Shown: piece after piece, positions 24,846-36,288 of the stretch
How positions within the stretch are numbered: position 1 is the first letter of the stretch
Layout: every line of letters begins with the position of its first letter
Assembly (NCBI GenBank): GCA_022113835.1
Contig: JAILWY010000022.1
Span: 310,001-374,000, forward strand
DNA length: 64,000 nt
Source: Atopsyche davidsoni
Lineage: Eukaryota; Arthropoda; Insecta; Trichoptera; Hydrobiosidae
Reading direction: 5' to 3'
Notes under the pieces: generated by a model
What the model saw: only the letters and a program-made list of their open reading frames with translations
The model's database searches: none
What the model was told of the DNA's origin: nothing
Position numbers and translations under genes: made by a program

Positions 24846-25119
24846 GATTCTGAATAAAGTGACGATGAAGAAGTGGAGTGGTCAAGAGAATGATAATCCT
24901 CCAATGATTGAACAATTTTTAGGATAAAGTGGTGTTGTTGTGATGCCAAGTAATCCGCAAAGTGTGTATGAAGTGGTTCAACTTTTTATAGAAAACGATT
25001 TATTTGACTACATGCAAATCAAAGAGCGTATAGACCAGATTTCACACGTGCAATTTTACGCGAATTTTGTCCACTTCGCACATAAGTTTAGTCAATTTGG
25101 TTACCCGCTTAAAATTTAA
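24846..25119 (+). pseudogene. piggyBac-like transposase N-terminal relic
   Basis: In the frame ending at the TAA at 25117-25119, IEQFLG-stop-SGVVV followed by PSNPQSVYEVVQLFIENDLF resembles the N-terminal part of piggyBac-family transposases. A TAA replaces what is most simply a CAA codon, and an acidic SDDEEVEW segment just upstream is one frame off. No catalytic domain or terminal repeats are present. The antisense 69-codon frame at 24740-24949 is a shadow. Confidence 0.55.
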
Positions 25120-25311
25120 ATATAATATAAGCTATTGTGTAACAATAACATTCAATTTATTAACAAAAATCTCATCATTAACTCGGAGTTGCTAAGCGGA
25201 AGAAAAAAAATCAAAGAGTATATAGACTAGATTTCGCACGTGCAATTTTACGCGAATTTTGTCCACTTCGCACATCAGTTAAGTCAATTTGGTTACCTGC
25301 TTAAAGTGTGA
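25017..25311 (+). repeat. About 100-bp direct duplication
   Basis: 25017-25117 and 25213-25311 are about 90 percent identical. Both read ATCAAAGAG-GTATAGAC, TGCAATTTTACGCGAATTTT, GTCCACTTCGCACAT and GTCAATTTGGTTACC. The spacing is about 196 bp. The first copy overlaps the piggyBac-like frame. Confidence 0.8.
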
Positions 25312-25961
25312 TAATAATAATAATAATTATTATTATTTTAATTTTTTATTATATATAATAAAAAATAAAAAGTGCTTGCCTTGATTTTAGACTCGCCGTA
25401 CGCTATTAGTCTGTACTTTTTGGGATGAATATCTGAGTTTCCATAATTTCTTATGGCGATATTCGCTTTACGAGTGAATCGTATTTCCAATACACATTAT
25501 AATATTTATAAAGTGTATCGGCGGCTCCAGCCTCGCTTAAACAAGGCGCTCGAGCGCAGAGTCACTAATACCCCCTTCAAACTCATAGTCCTACCTGCAT
25601 AAATCAATATTGCGATGCAATTTTCTACCAACAGAAATCAGAGTATGTTACAATACTAGAGTAAATGCTCGGAGAGCGGCCCTGCCGCTGTAACAAAATT
25701 TAAATGAACTCTTGCGAAAATTAAAAAAAATTATGTATTGACAATAACGATACGAGTATATGAATATAATACACCACGATCAGTATTTTATTTAATTGCT
25801 AAATACATTTTTTAATTATGTCATGTTAGTTCGGAAATAGGTTTATGTAATTAATCGTTTCTTATTTCTTATATAATGTTCTAACTTTGCTATTGTTTAT
25901 GTGCTGCAGAAGAACGCCAAGGTTTTCTAAGGAAAGTATTATATACTAATGGTATTGGGTA

Positions 25962-26220
25962 AACTGCGGTGTAGAAGGACCCACTACATTTTTTTTCCCT
26001 TAGAAAACCACGAAACACTGGCTCATCGTGAGTATATGTTCAGTGAAATGGTTATCAACCTCCTCTGAGGAGAGGCACTTCTCCTTCTCCTGATGCCTTG
26101 CCTCATATGAGGTTGGTGACCATTTCCTTGAACAAATCCCTACCCTGGGCCAGTCTCATCAATCCGTCTGCACTGATGCAAATTTCGAATCTACGTCAAC
26201 TTCCTTCTTTCAATGCCCCT
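25962..26220 (+). repeat. Dispersed AAACTGCGGTGTAGAAGG family, longest copy
   Basis: Contains AACTGCGGTGTAGAAGGACC, CACTGGCTCATCGTGAGTAT, CAACCTCCTCTGAGGAGAGG and a 3' part GCAAATTTCGAATCTACGTC-AACTTCCTTCTTTCAATGCCCC. The 3' part links this family to 57650-57765 and 59655-59725. Confidence 0.65.
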
Positions 26221-26375
26221 TTTTCCTTCGATTTTTCCTTGGACAATCAGCTGGAGGATGCCATACTCATTGTTACTAAAAATGTGCCAAAATAGGATAC
26301 AGCCACAATTCTTCGCAATTCTATGTGAATCTCCAGCGAGATTTCATAGGTTGTATTTTTTGAGCATAGTACTTT

Positions 26376-26645
26376 AATATTTTTGAGTAAAATACTTGAG
26401 TCTATTTTTTGGATTGGACGTCAATCAGATGAGTATTTATTACCCATTACGGGTTAGGTTAGGTCAGAAAAATATCATCGTGATTTGTGTGGGATGTTGA
26501 GAGTTTCTTTAAATTATTTTCTATGTATGAGCTAATGTGCCTAATCATATTAGAGTGATTTTCCCAACTGTTCACGTTGGCATTATCAAACAGAGATTTA
26601 AATGGAATTCCACCAAGTACTCTCTGTCAAAAATATTGAATTTCT
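26376..26645 (-). repeat. Palindromic repeat family, broken copy
   Basis: TAATATTTTTGAGTAAAATA at 26375-26394, then after an unrelated gap GAGTGATTTTCCCAAC, TTCACGTTGGCATTATCAAA and AATGGAATTCCACCAAGTAC at 26551-26645. Confidence 0.7.
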
Positions 26646-26819
26646 TTCCATAGTACTTGATGAACAATAATAGAAGGGTTCAACGGGGGTGGTCGTGGGC
26701 GCTCAGAGACTCACACGGTCGTGTCCGCCATTGTAGATTGCATATGTGAGAGATCCATATTTTCTTGTACAGAATTTAAAATGCTGTAAAAACGTATCGC
26801 TCGTGTTGCGAGGTAAATG

Positions 26820-27235
26820 AGGGCGGCGGGACGGGGAGGTCGGGGGGGGAGACCGATTCGGCTGGCGCGTATCACCGTCCCGGGCCCGGCGCCGGGGAGC
26901 CCCCGTGGAGCTCTCCGAGTGGTCATCCGGAAATAATTCCCCGTCAAAGAGCGCTTTGCGCCGCGGCTCGGCGGGCGCGCGCGACCCTCGGCACGGGGCC
27001 ATAAGGGCGGGTCTGGCGCGGCGCCGCGCGGGTTGCCAGGGCGCTTACGCCCCTCCGGCCCGCGTCCCCGCCTGCAGCCGCGGCGCATGACGCAGGATAT
27101 AATCACGGCCCTATATGTCTCCCGCTGCAGATGCGATAGCCACTTCCGGGCGCAGATCACTCGCGGCGCGGAGATGCGGCGCGAGCAGCGCAGCCCGTTG
27201 TTGCTCCGCTCACTCGTACCCTCACACCAACACAA
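26820..27235. promoter_or_regulatory. CpG island without recognised exon
   Basis: Strongly GC- and CpG-rich. Overlapping open frames on both strands (longest 180 codons, minus, 26711-27253) have compositions expected of random GC-rich DNA and no domain. It may mark an unannotated transcription start, but no flanking coding exon is recognisable. Confidence 0.35.
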
Positions 27236-27317
27236 TTCGTCAATAGTTTCCAATATAATAAAATAATTTCGCCAACCTTTTGAGCTAACTACTCAGCGGT
27301 GTAACAATACGAATACT

Positions 27318-27732
27318 GCGTCAGTCCAGAGCCGCCACCGCGATCCTTTCCCCAAAAGCAATCTCTCTCCCTCCAATAAAATCCTTCTCCTCAAAACGAC
27401 GATCCCTCCAATCCTGGGGATACATCACAAGCCTCTCGGCACCCAATGCCCCGTGGTTCATCCGAAATGCCCAGCTCCGCAGAGACACCAACACCAAAAC
27501 GATCCAAGAGGTCATCATCGACCTCCAAATTTCCACCCACTTAGTTCTAAACCCCTCAATCAACACCCTCTTCGAGTACAACCTCGAGGACTGCCTCTAC
27601 AAAAAAAGGCCAAAGCCATTCCCCTCCCCATCCTCTCCCCCTCCACCCCCCCCCCCTGACACCCACCCAACCCCAAACATAACCCCAACCGAAAACATCT
27701 TCCTGTTCCGCCAACAATGCCAAATACACTAG
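27318..27732 (+). pseudogene. Jockey-like non-LTR retrotransposon, ORF2 C-terminal end
   Basis: A plus-strand frame ending at TAG 27730-27732 reads LSAPNAPWFIRNAQLRRDTN, then TIQEVIIDLQ and NPSINTLFEYNLEDCL. The APW-F-RN-L-RD block with a following V/I-rich helix is the usual C-terminal signature of jockey-clade reverse transcriptase proteins. The tail after it is a proline run (27634-27657). Upstream of about 27318 the similarity stops, so the element is a 5'-truncated relic. The antisense 86-codon frame is a shadow. Confidence 0.6.
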
Positions 27733-27892
27733 ACTAGACTCATGCGTCAGAGAGACTTCGACACACCACGTGTAATTCCAGCTTGTTTAATTATAAATAA
27801 TATATCTCGAATACGTAATAATATTTTGCCTACCTTCTGATTTGGAACCACACCTGAATCCTGCAACCAATACTCATCTCAACTTACAATGG

Positions 27893-28052
27893 CGAAACTT
27901 TCAAGTTGGAATTATCAAACTGACTGACTCAAACTGATATGACTCGGTTTGATAATGCCAACGCGAAAGGATGGCGAAACCGGTCACCATTAAAATTAAA
28001 TTTATTTAAAAATGGAATTCCACTGAGTACTCTCTGTCATAAATATTGAATT
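27893..28052. repeat. Palindromic repeat family, diverged copy
   Basis: Left arm remnant CGAAACTTTCAAGTTGGAAT at 27894-27913. Right arm GATAATGCCAACGCGAAAGG, ATGGCGAAACCGGTCACC and AATGGAATTCCACTGAGTAC at 27950-28052. Confidence 0.7.
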
Positions 28053-28518
28053 CGCAACAACCCCCTTGATATTTTTAAACTCTAAATCCAGCGTCGCATT
28101 AACAGGCATTTAAAAGACGGCTACATTTATTGAGGCGCTGCGGCGATGAGGTCTTCACTTTCAGGATTTCATTTTATTTTTTAAATAATTTATTTTTTAA
28201 CAGCGCTGGTCTCCTCCTCCTTACAACTGGTCTTAAATTAAAATAAATAATATATAAATATCAATATCATGCATTCGATTCATTCATCCGTGAAGGGGGT
28301 TTCCCAGGGAGCGCACTTTTCGCTGTTCCTCTGTCTGCCTCCCCTCCCTTATATTCATCTCTGACATTTGTCCCTAATTATCTATGGAGACGGCGTCTCC
28401 GTGATGCGCTGAAAATCATGAAAGCTGAAAACCATAGAAATGGTTTCTCATCGTGCTCTTCACTCTCGACAGTTTCTAGTTTTTTTCGGTATTCTAGATT
28501 TTACACATTTTAGAAATT

Positions 28519-28747
28519 TAATATTTTTGACAGAGAGTACTTGGTGGAATTCCATTTTAATATTTTAAATAAGTAAAATACTCAAGTGATTTTTCCAAAT
28601 ATAGATTTTTATTTGTCTGGTTTTATTTTTATTGGTTTGATCATTATCAGTTTGTTAATGCCAACATGAAAGGTTGGCGAAACCGGTCACTAATAAAAAT
28701 CTATATGTTGAAAAATGACTCAAGTATTTTACTTATTTAAAATATTT
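28519..28747. mobile_element. Palindromic repeat family, hairpin copy
   Basis: AATATTTTTGACAGAGAGTA and CTTGGTGGAATTCCATTTTA lead into an arm at 28562-28618 that is mirrored at 28690-28747 (AAATAAGTAAAATACTCAAG against CTCAAGTATTTTACTTATTT). The right half has CCAACATGAAAGGTTGGCGA and AACCGGTCAC. Confidence 0.85.
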
Positions 28748-29547
28748 AAATGTTTTATCTTAGCCCATAGTGATCACCCATTCTACCCTCATTCATCATA
28801 TCAAAAAAAATATCAGCTAATTATTATTTCCCACCCATGACTCAATAAAATAGAAAGTGTAGAGTATTTATATATATATTTTTTATAAATACTCGGTTTT
28901 GGGGAGTTTTCTCAGTATTCTCATCTTCAGGTATTTGATAATTATACCCGGTAACGGAACCGAAACGCTAGAACCAATGAATTATAAGTGCTAATTATGA
29001 TGTTAACGATTCAGAGGTTTCGGCAGTCGTTGTTGTGTTTTCAATCTTTTGTTCCTGTACGCAGAAAATCGGAATAAATTTAATACTGAAAATATCACGA
29101 GTTCAAAAAAACTACCTTTTCTTCCTAAATCGAGCTGTAGTCGATCGTCTGGTCTACCTATCCACATATCAAAACGACAAATTACTGCGATCACCACTTG
29201 CGCCGATACGAGGCCACAACGGGCTGCACTACTACCATAAAAGCCTCATCTCTGCCCCGGAGACGATCTAAGAGGCTGCCGTAGCGGCCAATCAGGAAGC
29301 GGCTATCACCTCTGAAATATTGAATTTAACACGAGACATTGTTCATTTCGCTCGCTTGATCAAACACGTCACTACGAAGTTACAATACTTGTTGGACTGT
29401 CGCTTTTAATATGTTTGCAGGTGAGAATGAAGGCAGGTGTGTAAGCGTTGTACCTAATTGACAGATTCGTGTATTTTTTGTATATATTGTACAATCAATA
29501 AATCCGCATTTTTGTTATGATAACAACGCCCCTGTGTGTGGGTAGGG

Positions 29548-29579
<32 letters not shown>

Positions 29580-30495
29580 TGAGTGTGGCCGCACGCCCCT
29601 GCGCTTTTGTGCCCCGGCGCGGCGGCACAAAAGCTCGCCAACACAATGACGCCCCGCCCCGCCCGTCTGGTCGCGCATCCCACTCACCTGTAAAGGCACC
29701 CTGTATATTGCCAATATACAGGCTGCCTGTCAGAGGAAAACGATTTGTATCGACACAAGTCGTATTTGACAAGACTGTTATGAACGCACTTACGCGAGTT
29801 TGTGATTCACCTGTAGAGACAGACTTCCTTCGAACATTTCCATAAAAAAAACAAACCCGTTTTCCGATCGCACTCGTTTTATTTCTCAGTGATATTTAAT
29901 ATTTTTTTTGTGAAGGATTAGAAAAAACACACATATTTGTCACAACTTTTTTATTGTTCCACTCAAAACCGCCCCTAATTAAAAAAATTGTTATATATAT
30001 TCCACCTGACGTTTTTTTTTATTAAATTAAAATATGCATAATGGTTAAAGACCTTCTAGAAAAAAATCACAATCGCAAAATTCGTTTTATACAATTTAAA
30101 ATAATAATAAAAAATTGGGAGTTATTTTTTTAATCATTTTTGACTCAAAATATATTTTTTTTAAATATTTAAATATTTAATTAATTGATGAAAAATAAAT
30201 AAGTAAAAAATATAATTAAGTATTGGTTTTATTCATCATTTAAGAGTCAAAAGTATGGAAACTTTTTCGAGAAAAAAAAACCCTCTCTGATTCGGGTTTT
30301 TAATGCTGACTTGTCCCTTCTCTTGCGGCCTTCTTCCCTAAAAAACTAGTGTGGTTATAGACGTAATAAAAAACCCCCCTTGTGGAATACAAATACAATT
30401 TATATTTCCATTATGTTTTTTCTACAAGGTCTTTAATTTTAGATACGTAACTAAATTTTAATGAAATTAATTATATACAATATGAGATAAGATAA
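28748..30495. other. Stretch without a gene 3' of the transporter
   Basis: No coding exon can be supported. It holds a hammerhead-like motif remnant at 28921-28974, an (ATT)n microsatellite at 29548-29578 and a short GC-richer patch at 29585-29700. Confidence 0.45.
29548..29578 (+). repeat. (ATT)n microsatellite
   Basis: About ten uninterrupted ATT units. It explains the poly-Asn and poly-Ile runs in overlapping open frames. Confidence 0.95.
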
Positions 30496-33400
30496 TCAAA
30501 TAGCAGATTCGTTGTCTGTTTTCTTGAGTTTCCGCGTTGTCTTTGGTCGGCTGAATATCTTGAAATCCTTGCCGAAGTTTTCTCCGTCCTCCAGCGTCTG
30601 CGGCATGGGCGTGTCCAGGGTCTCCGGCAGGAACACGGAAGCCACCGATCCAGAGAGGGACAAGACCCCGAGGATGATCAGCGGCAGGACCTTCGAGTAC
30701 TGCGCCTAGAAACCGGAACCGGTGCATAGAAACGAGTGGAGGAGTCAGGAACCTCGCAACCCTGGGAACGCATTGCGATGATTATTTTGAAACATTTGCA
30801 CTTCGCATTCAATTTGAAGATTTTTTTTTTCAATAGCGGGAGATATCAACCATTAAATAATCCTAATGATTATTCTGAAGGATCGCATAAAAGACGAAAA
30901 AACCTACACACAAAAATGATGATGATATCTGTATGGGTCTTTTAGTTCCGTGCAGTTTCTTCAATTCTGGCTGACCGTCGGCCGTGGCCGAGGCTTGTAC
31001 AGTACTGGTTTTTTTTTTCTGTGTACATATGTATAATTTATGTACATACACAGCTTCCAAAAAGCATGAACTATCTAATCAATATTTATTATTGTTTTTT
31101 ATTTGTCTATATAAGCGTGCATCCATCGCCATTCAAGCTGTTCTTTGGTTCTGTTCTTGGAGTTCATAAGTTTTTTGTCTTTAATAGATTGGATCATTAA
31201 GAATGAAAGTATCAAAAGATAACGCTTAAATTAGGATTGTGTTAGGTTATAATAATTAGAGTCGGAAGGTGTAGAAGAGGTCCATGCTTCGCGAGAAGAT
31301 CAAGATGAAGAAAAAACTTAGTGAAGCTTGACAGGAAACATGGAGACTTCAAGATTTTCTTACAGGCATTTTAGTTTTTAAATTTATTTTTTGCTGCGAG
31401 ATGAGAAATAAAGTGACCACTGCCGAAACTGGAAGACTCTCAGTTCCGTTCAGGTGGACGACACTCACCAGGCTGATGATGTAGGGAAAGGTGAGGAGTC
31501 CGGCGCTGACTAGCAGCGAGGCCAGCCCCATGGCCTGGGAGCGAAGCACCGTGGGGAAGAGCTCCCCAACGAAGACGTAGAACACGGAGAAGGAGGCGGC
31601 CACCCCGAACTTCCCCAGCATCGCCAGCCCCACCATCACCCACACCAGCTCTGCAACGCACCCGATCACCTTCATACACCAACACCAGATCCGACCTCTC
31701 GATTAATCTATCCCGGGCTGCGGGAAGAACCGGCCGAGACGATCCTCCGAAATCCTCAAAATCCCCAGAACCGGAACCAAAGCGTCATTCCAATTTATGC
31801 TGTTAATTTATTACTATCAAAAATGGTTTTCACGACGAATCGTTTATTAATAACTAAAATGCTTCATAGTTATTTGGATACAGGATTATTCCGCATATTT
31901 TGCATTAAGTGCATGATAGATGTAAAAACGCTTTCATTTCGTTTACATTCCGTCATTCAGAAAACACAGCAAATCTGACGCAGAGGGTCGGCATATCTTC
32001 ATTTCACCTGAAAAGGCGCAATGACGTCACACTGAAACGCAATAGATTCATTATAAGAACTTGAAATTTACAAATCCTGCCATCTGTGGACAGCAAATAC
32101 GTTAGCGCGGACGCAAACCCCGGAGCGCGCAGTCTGCAATACCTGCAGAGCAGCCAAGCGAAGAAAAATTAAAACTGTTCTACCAACTGTCACATTTAGA
32201 AAAATATAAAAATTTACATGGTATTACTATTGCACAGGACTTCGTCAGACCAAATATTAAAATTATATTCAATGCTTATGCTAAAAATTAAAAAAAACGA
32301 AATTAAAATATTATGACAAATTAAAGCAGTACTCGTGATCGCAGGCAGGCCTTTGCATATCTATTTTAGTAATTTTACATTTGCATCTAAACAGTGGCTA
32401 AGTTTTTCCACCTGGAAGAAACCATTTGTGCCACCCTTAAAATCAGCAAATCAGGGATCAGTGCGCATTTTTTCAAATTGAACCTGATTCTGTTAATTAA
32501 AAAATTGTTATATAATTTAATTTGATTTTTATATGTTTTAGACAAAGGTAGAAAAAATGTCCTCCCTTCCTCTCGGAGGTTCTTCGCTGCATATAAATTG
32601 TCTCCAGGTTTGAAGCACTTTTATGCTTTGGGATTGAATTCGGACGGAGGTTTTATAAACTCCATAAACTTTATTCAAGTCAAAGAGGAAAAATACCTTT
32701 TCTGATTTGAGGTTAGTGCTAATATTTTATGAGCTGTGAAGACTTTTGATAAGCTTGGGTCGTTTCCTTAAACCAAGACAATCTCATGTTTCAGATAAAA
32801 AACTGACTTTAGCATAATAAGACATTTTTGTTTTACTCCAATATTGGACATATTGAAGATGCCAAGTTGTAGTCATCTATGGACAACTAATTCAACTATT
32901 TTTGTTTTTTATTAGCAAGGACGCAAACCATACGGGGACTACGCTCTGTAATATCTATTGCACTCGGGGAATTAATTTAAAATACACGTGCTCAATGTGG
33001 AGCTTCCGAGGTTTGTTTTCTTACCTTCGGGCACGAACATGCAGGAGAGGCAGCCGAGGCCGCCGATGGCCATTGTCAGGCACAGCACCCAGCGCCTGCC
33101 CCACAGGTCCATCAGCCTCCAAGCCATCAGGTAGGAGGGGATCTCTATTGCTGCAGCTGCAACCAACCAACGTCCAGTCCACATTCTCTGTGTCCACTTG
33201 TACTCTTCAGCCGTTAGCTGGTTCGTATGATAGTTATACTCACAGATAAAGAATGCCAAAAAATCGTTGACTCCCAGATTTGTGACGTTGTAGCTGAGCC
33301 CGTTGTACACCACGGCGTTGGCTATCCAGTTGAACGTCAAAAGGAAAAACTTCTTTCTGATGTTTGGATACCGGAATATGTCCAGAATCGTCGCTTTTTC

Positions 33401-36288
33401 CAGGGCTTGCCCGACCTGCCCTGCAGTCGTCTGCACGGGAGCAGTCCGCACACACTGCACACCTTCCCTCTTAGCTTCACTATCACTTTCAAGTTCTACA
33501 CCAGATCTTTCTTCTCTAACCTCGTTGTGTTCACTATTATTGTCTTGGGTATGGTTTGTATCCTTTGCCGCGTTTTGGTTGCGTGCAAACGCGTTGTACG
33601 CATTGCCTGGGGGTGCAGTCTCCTTCTTCACAGCCAAAGGGAAGGTTGTGGGGCGCGGGTGGAGATCTCCGTTCTCGCCTCTCAGCCTCACCTGCAGGAT
33701 CTGCCCGCCCGTATCGTCCATGAACTCCAGACGACTCACCTTCTGGTATTGCTCAGACTGACTCTTCGCCTGCCTCGCCTGGCTCAGCGCCACGAGCGGC
33801 ACCATCGTCTCGTCCACCTGAGCGGAATCTTCGCAATTCATATGCAAATTTCCTTTGCAGGGTGCAACGTGTCCGTTGAATGGCGAAGACGCATCTTTTA
33901 TTCCGAGAGGAATTGTAGACAATAAAGTGGGAGGTTTCTTTGTCGATATTTCTTCCTGAAATAATAAAAACCATGATATAATATATAATATTTATACACA
34001 CACACACATATAAGTATACACACACGGCTGAAGCTGTGCCCTACCTGCATTTTCCTCAGTAGCCTTTTCGGCACCGAGTGGCCGTTGAACTTGGCCATAG
34101 TCTGCAGGATTTCCTCCGCTTCGTCCAGTCTCCCGCGGCTCACCAGCCACCTCGGAGATTCGGGAATGATCCAGTAATAACTGAAATTTATTAATTATTC
34201 AAAATGACCTTGGTACCGGGACCGAAACGTGTAGAATTAAAAAAGAAACACAGCATAACACCCAAGAGCCCGGTCATTCTGATGTCGGCTCCGTGGAGGA
34301 GGGCGTACCTGAAGAGCAGGAGGAAGGGAACGCTGGTGGCGATGGAGAGGCGGAACCAGTCCCTCAGCAGGTACGCCAGCAGCGCCAGGAGCGACATGGC
34401 TCCGGCGAAGAACATGCAGATCAGCATCCCTGGAAACCAGTAGAGCCATTAGGGTTGTAGTGGTCCCAAAGGTAGCAACCCTCGGCAAGTTGGGACGTGT
34501 TAAGCTCCGCCCCCGACTACAAGGTCAGACTTGTTCGAGCAGGTAGAAACTTTCGAAGGTACCGCCACAACCTCAGCGATAATGCAACGCACACAGAGAG
34601 ACTCAGGCACTCGACGAGTAACCACGCGTAATTCTGTATTGTCAGTTATAATTAATAATAAACGAATACGCAAACATTTCGCCAAGCCTTTTGATCTACA
34701 TCCATCATCAACAACCAACATAACCTTTACGGGGAAAGATTTATGCCGCGTTTATCTTTTAATTTTAAATTTAAGGTTCCCACATTTTGGTCCCGGTATG
34801 GACAAACTTCGAATCCCCGAAGATGGCCCCAGTACTGAGACAGAAACGTTGGAAGTTCATCAGCCGCCAATTTTCTCAACTTCCAACAAAGTCTGAGATT
34901 GCACTTGCCTGCGAGGGTCCTGTGCTTGGGGCCCATCATCTCGATGCCCAGGATGAAGGGGATCTGGTACAGCGCCGGGAAGAACAGCCCTCCCACGGCA
35001 CGCAGCGCGGTGAACGTGCTGAAGTCGCGCGAGAAGCACGTGGCGATGGACACCAGCACCTCCAGCACGATCATCAGCAGCATGGCGCGCCGCCTGCCCC
35101 ACCTGCATGCGAACACCTGGCTCATATGGTAACCGCCACGGACCCTGGACCACAGAATATCTGGGTAATATTTTGATTTACCTGTCTGCGATTGTTCCGA
35201 AGATGACGTTGCCAAAGAGTGACCCGACGTAGAACAAGGCCATGCTGGTCTGTGGTCTCCAGTTGTCGTCACATACGAGATCCAACTAAACAAAAAGAGA
35301 CCCAGGGTTCTAAGCCACATGTTTTAAGCCCCACAATATTGTAAGCATAGCCCTAACAACTATTGCAAAGTACCATAAAAGAAAATAAATTATTATAAAA
35401 AAAAATTAATCGAAATTTACAGCCTAGATAAGGTGTAATCACGGATTGAATTCAAACATGTGCGTAGTCTCTTTCTCTTGAACAGGACCAGCTTTATCTA
35501 TGCAATAGTCAATCTAGATAAAGAATACGGCCAGCTCCACCGCAAAGCAAAAAACAGGTTACAGCCTTATCTCACAAAAATGATAAGCCTAATTTCTAAT
35601 AATGCAACGTAACAGTAATCTATTTAGTAATATCTATATATTTATATATTACCCTAAAACACGAAATTTGAGTTTCTTGTGAATAGTTTCAACATTTTAC
35701 GCTAGTATAAATTATCATTGAGTTTATATTTTTAAATACCTCAGTAACCAAGGTGTAGTCGTACTGCCTCCTATCATAGTTCCAGCCGTGTCTGCACTTG
35801 ACAGTCGGGACCACTCCCCGGCGAATCAGATCCTCGATCGTCGTCTTCCACTCGTCCTCCACGCCGTCTGATCCATTCACCAGCCCGTCCTCGTACTTCT
35901 TGTAACTCAGCACGGAATCGTGAATATGAACTCCGCTCATCTCACCGACGCTCGCGTCTCCGAGCATCGGATCGGAGAAGTTCAGTCCGGCCAGAATAGT
36001 CTCGTTGAGGTCGTACATGAAGCACTTTTCGAACACCCTTTCCCCGTCTCCGCGCAGCCTGTAGGGGATGGTCAGGGCCTTGAGATCGCCATCCGAGAGG
36101 TTCAGCCTCGTCAGATGGGGCGAGGGTCGGCACCAGTGGTCCGGCGTTGCCGTCGTGAACACGTTGGAGAAGGTCAGGAAAGCGACCGGCAACGTCGCAG
36201 GAATGCAGAGGATCAGGAACATGACCGTCTGATACCTCCCAGTGTCTCCGACGATCGTCAACACCTTGTCGAAGTCTATTCCAGACAT
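30496..36288 (-). CDS. SLC22-family organic cation/carnitine-type transporter
   Basis: Nine exons join in frame to 779 codons: 35740-36288, 35182-35285, 34909-35102, 34309-34429, 34045-34180, 33244-33955, 33025-33156, 31469-31650, 30496-30705 (TGA 30496-30498). It is a plasma-membrane solute carrier of the major facilitator type. Visible are TM1 (about residues 22-44), a large outer loop (45-190) with Asn-x-Ser/Thr sites at 63, 95, 103 and 138 and GWNYD, DRWGRRR after TM2 (217-223), PESPRWL (about 330), GVNDFLAFFI, DLWGRR, GKFGVAASF, ELFPTVLRS, and a LPETLDTPMPQTLEDG tail. The cytoplasmic loop between TM6 and TM7 is about 190 residues, mostly exon 6, against some 30-50 usually. Intron 3 starts GC (CGCAG|GCAAGT); the others are GT-AG. 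Substrate unknown; organic cations, carnitine or carcinine-like compounds are possible. Confidence 0.95.
31651..33024 (-). other. Large intron of the transporter gene
   Basis: The 1.37-kb intron between the exons ending VPE and starting LVWVMVG. The protein is continuous across it by family comparison, so no exon is expected inside. No element is recognised. Confidence 0.6.
34202..34242 (+). repeat. Hammerhead-like motif, 3' half
   Basis: TTGGTACCGGGACCGAAACG followed by TGTAGAATTAA. It has the stem and GAAAC box but no CTGANGA box. It lies in the transporter intron next to the exon ending at 34309. Confidence 0.5.
34779..34860. repeat. Inverted pair of hammerhead-like motifs in a transporter intron
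   Basis: The right motif on the plus strand reads CCGAAGA-TGGCCCCAGTACTGAGACA-GAAACGTT. The left one on the minus strand is a degenerate copy (CATACCGGGACCAAAATGT). AACTTC before and GAAGTT after the right motif can pair. It lies in the intron between the exons at 34309-34429 and 34909-35102. Confidence 0.55.
35314..35372 (+). repeat. SINE-like fossil repeat, copy 3
   Basis: TAAGCCCCACAATATTGTAA then GCATAGCCCTAACAACTATT, combining blocks seen separately in the copies at 9064 and 58481. Confidence 0.5.

Noticed and set aside
24740..24949. 69-codon minus-strand frame rich in serine
   Set aside because: The opposite strand gives a piggyBac-like reading (PSNPQSVYEVVQLF), so this looks like its antisense.
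26711..27253. 180-codon minus-strand frame in the CpG island
   Set aside because: GC-rich DNA lacks stop codons. Both strands are open, and the Arg/Pro/Gly-rich text has no domain.
33227..33925. 232-codon plus-strand frame opposite the transporter
   Set aside because: It is the antisense shadow of exon 6, whose minus-strand frame fits the SLC22 family and splices correctly.
34787..35176. Plus-strand frames opposite transporter exon 3
   Set aside because: Shadow of the GC-rich real exon 34909-35102.
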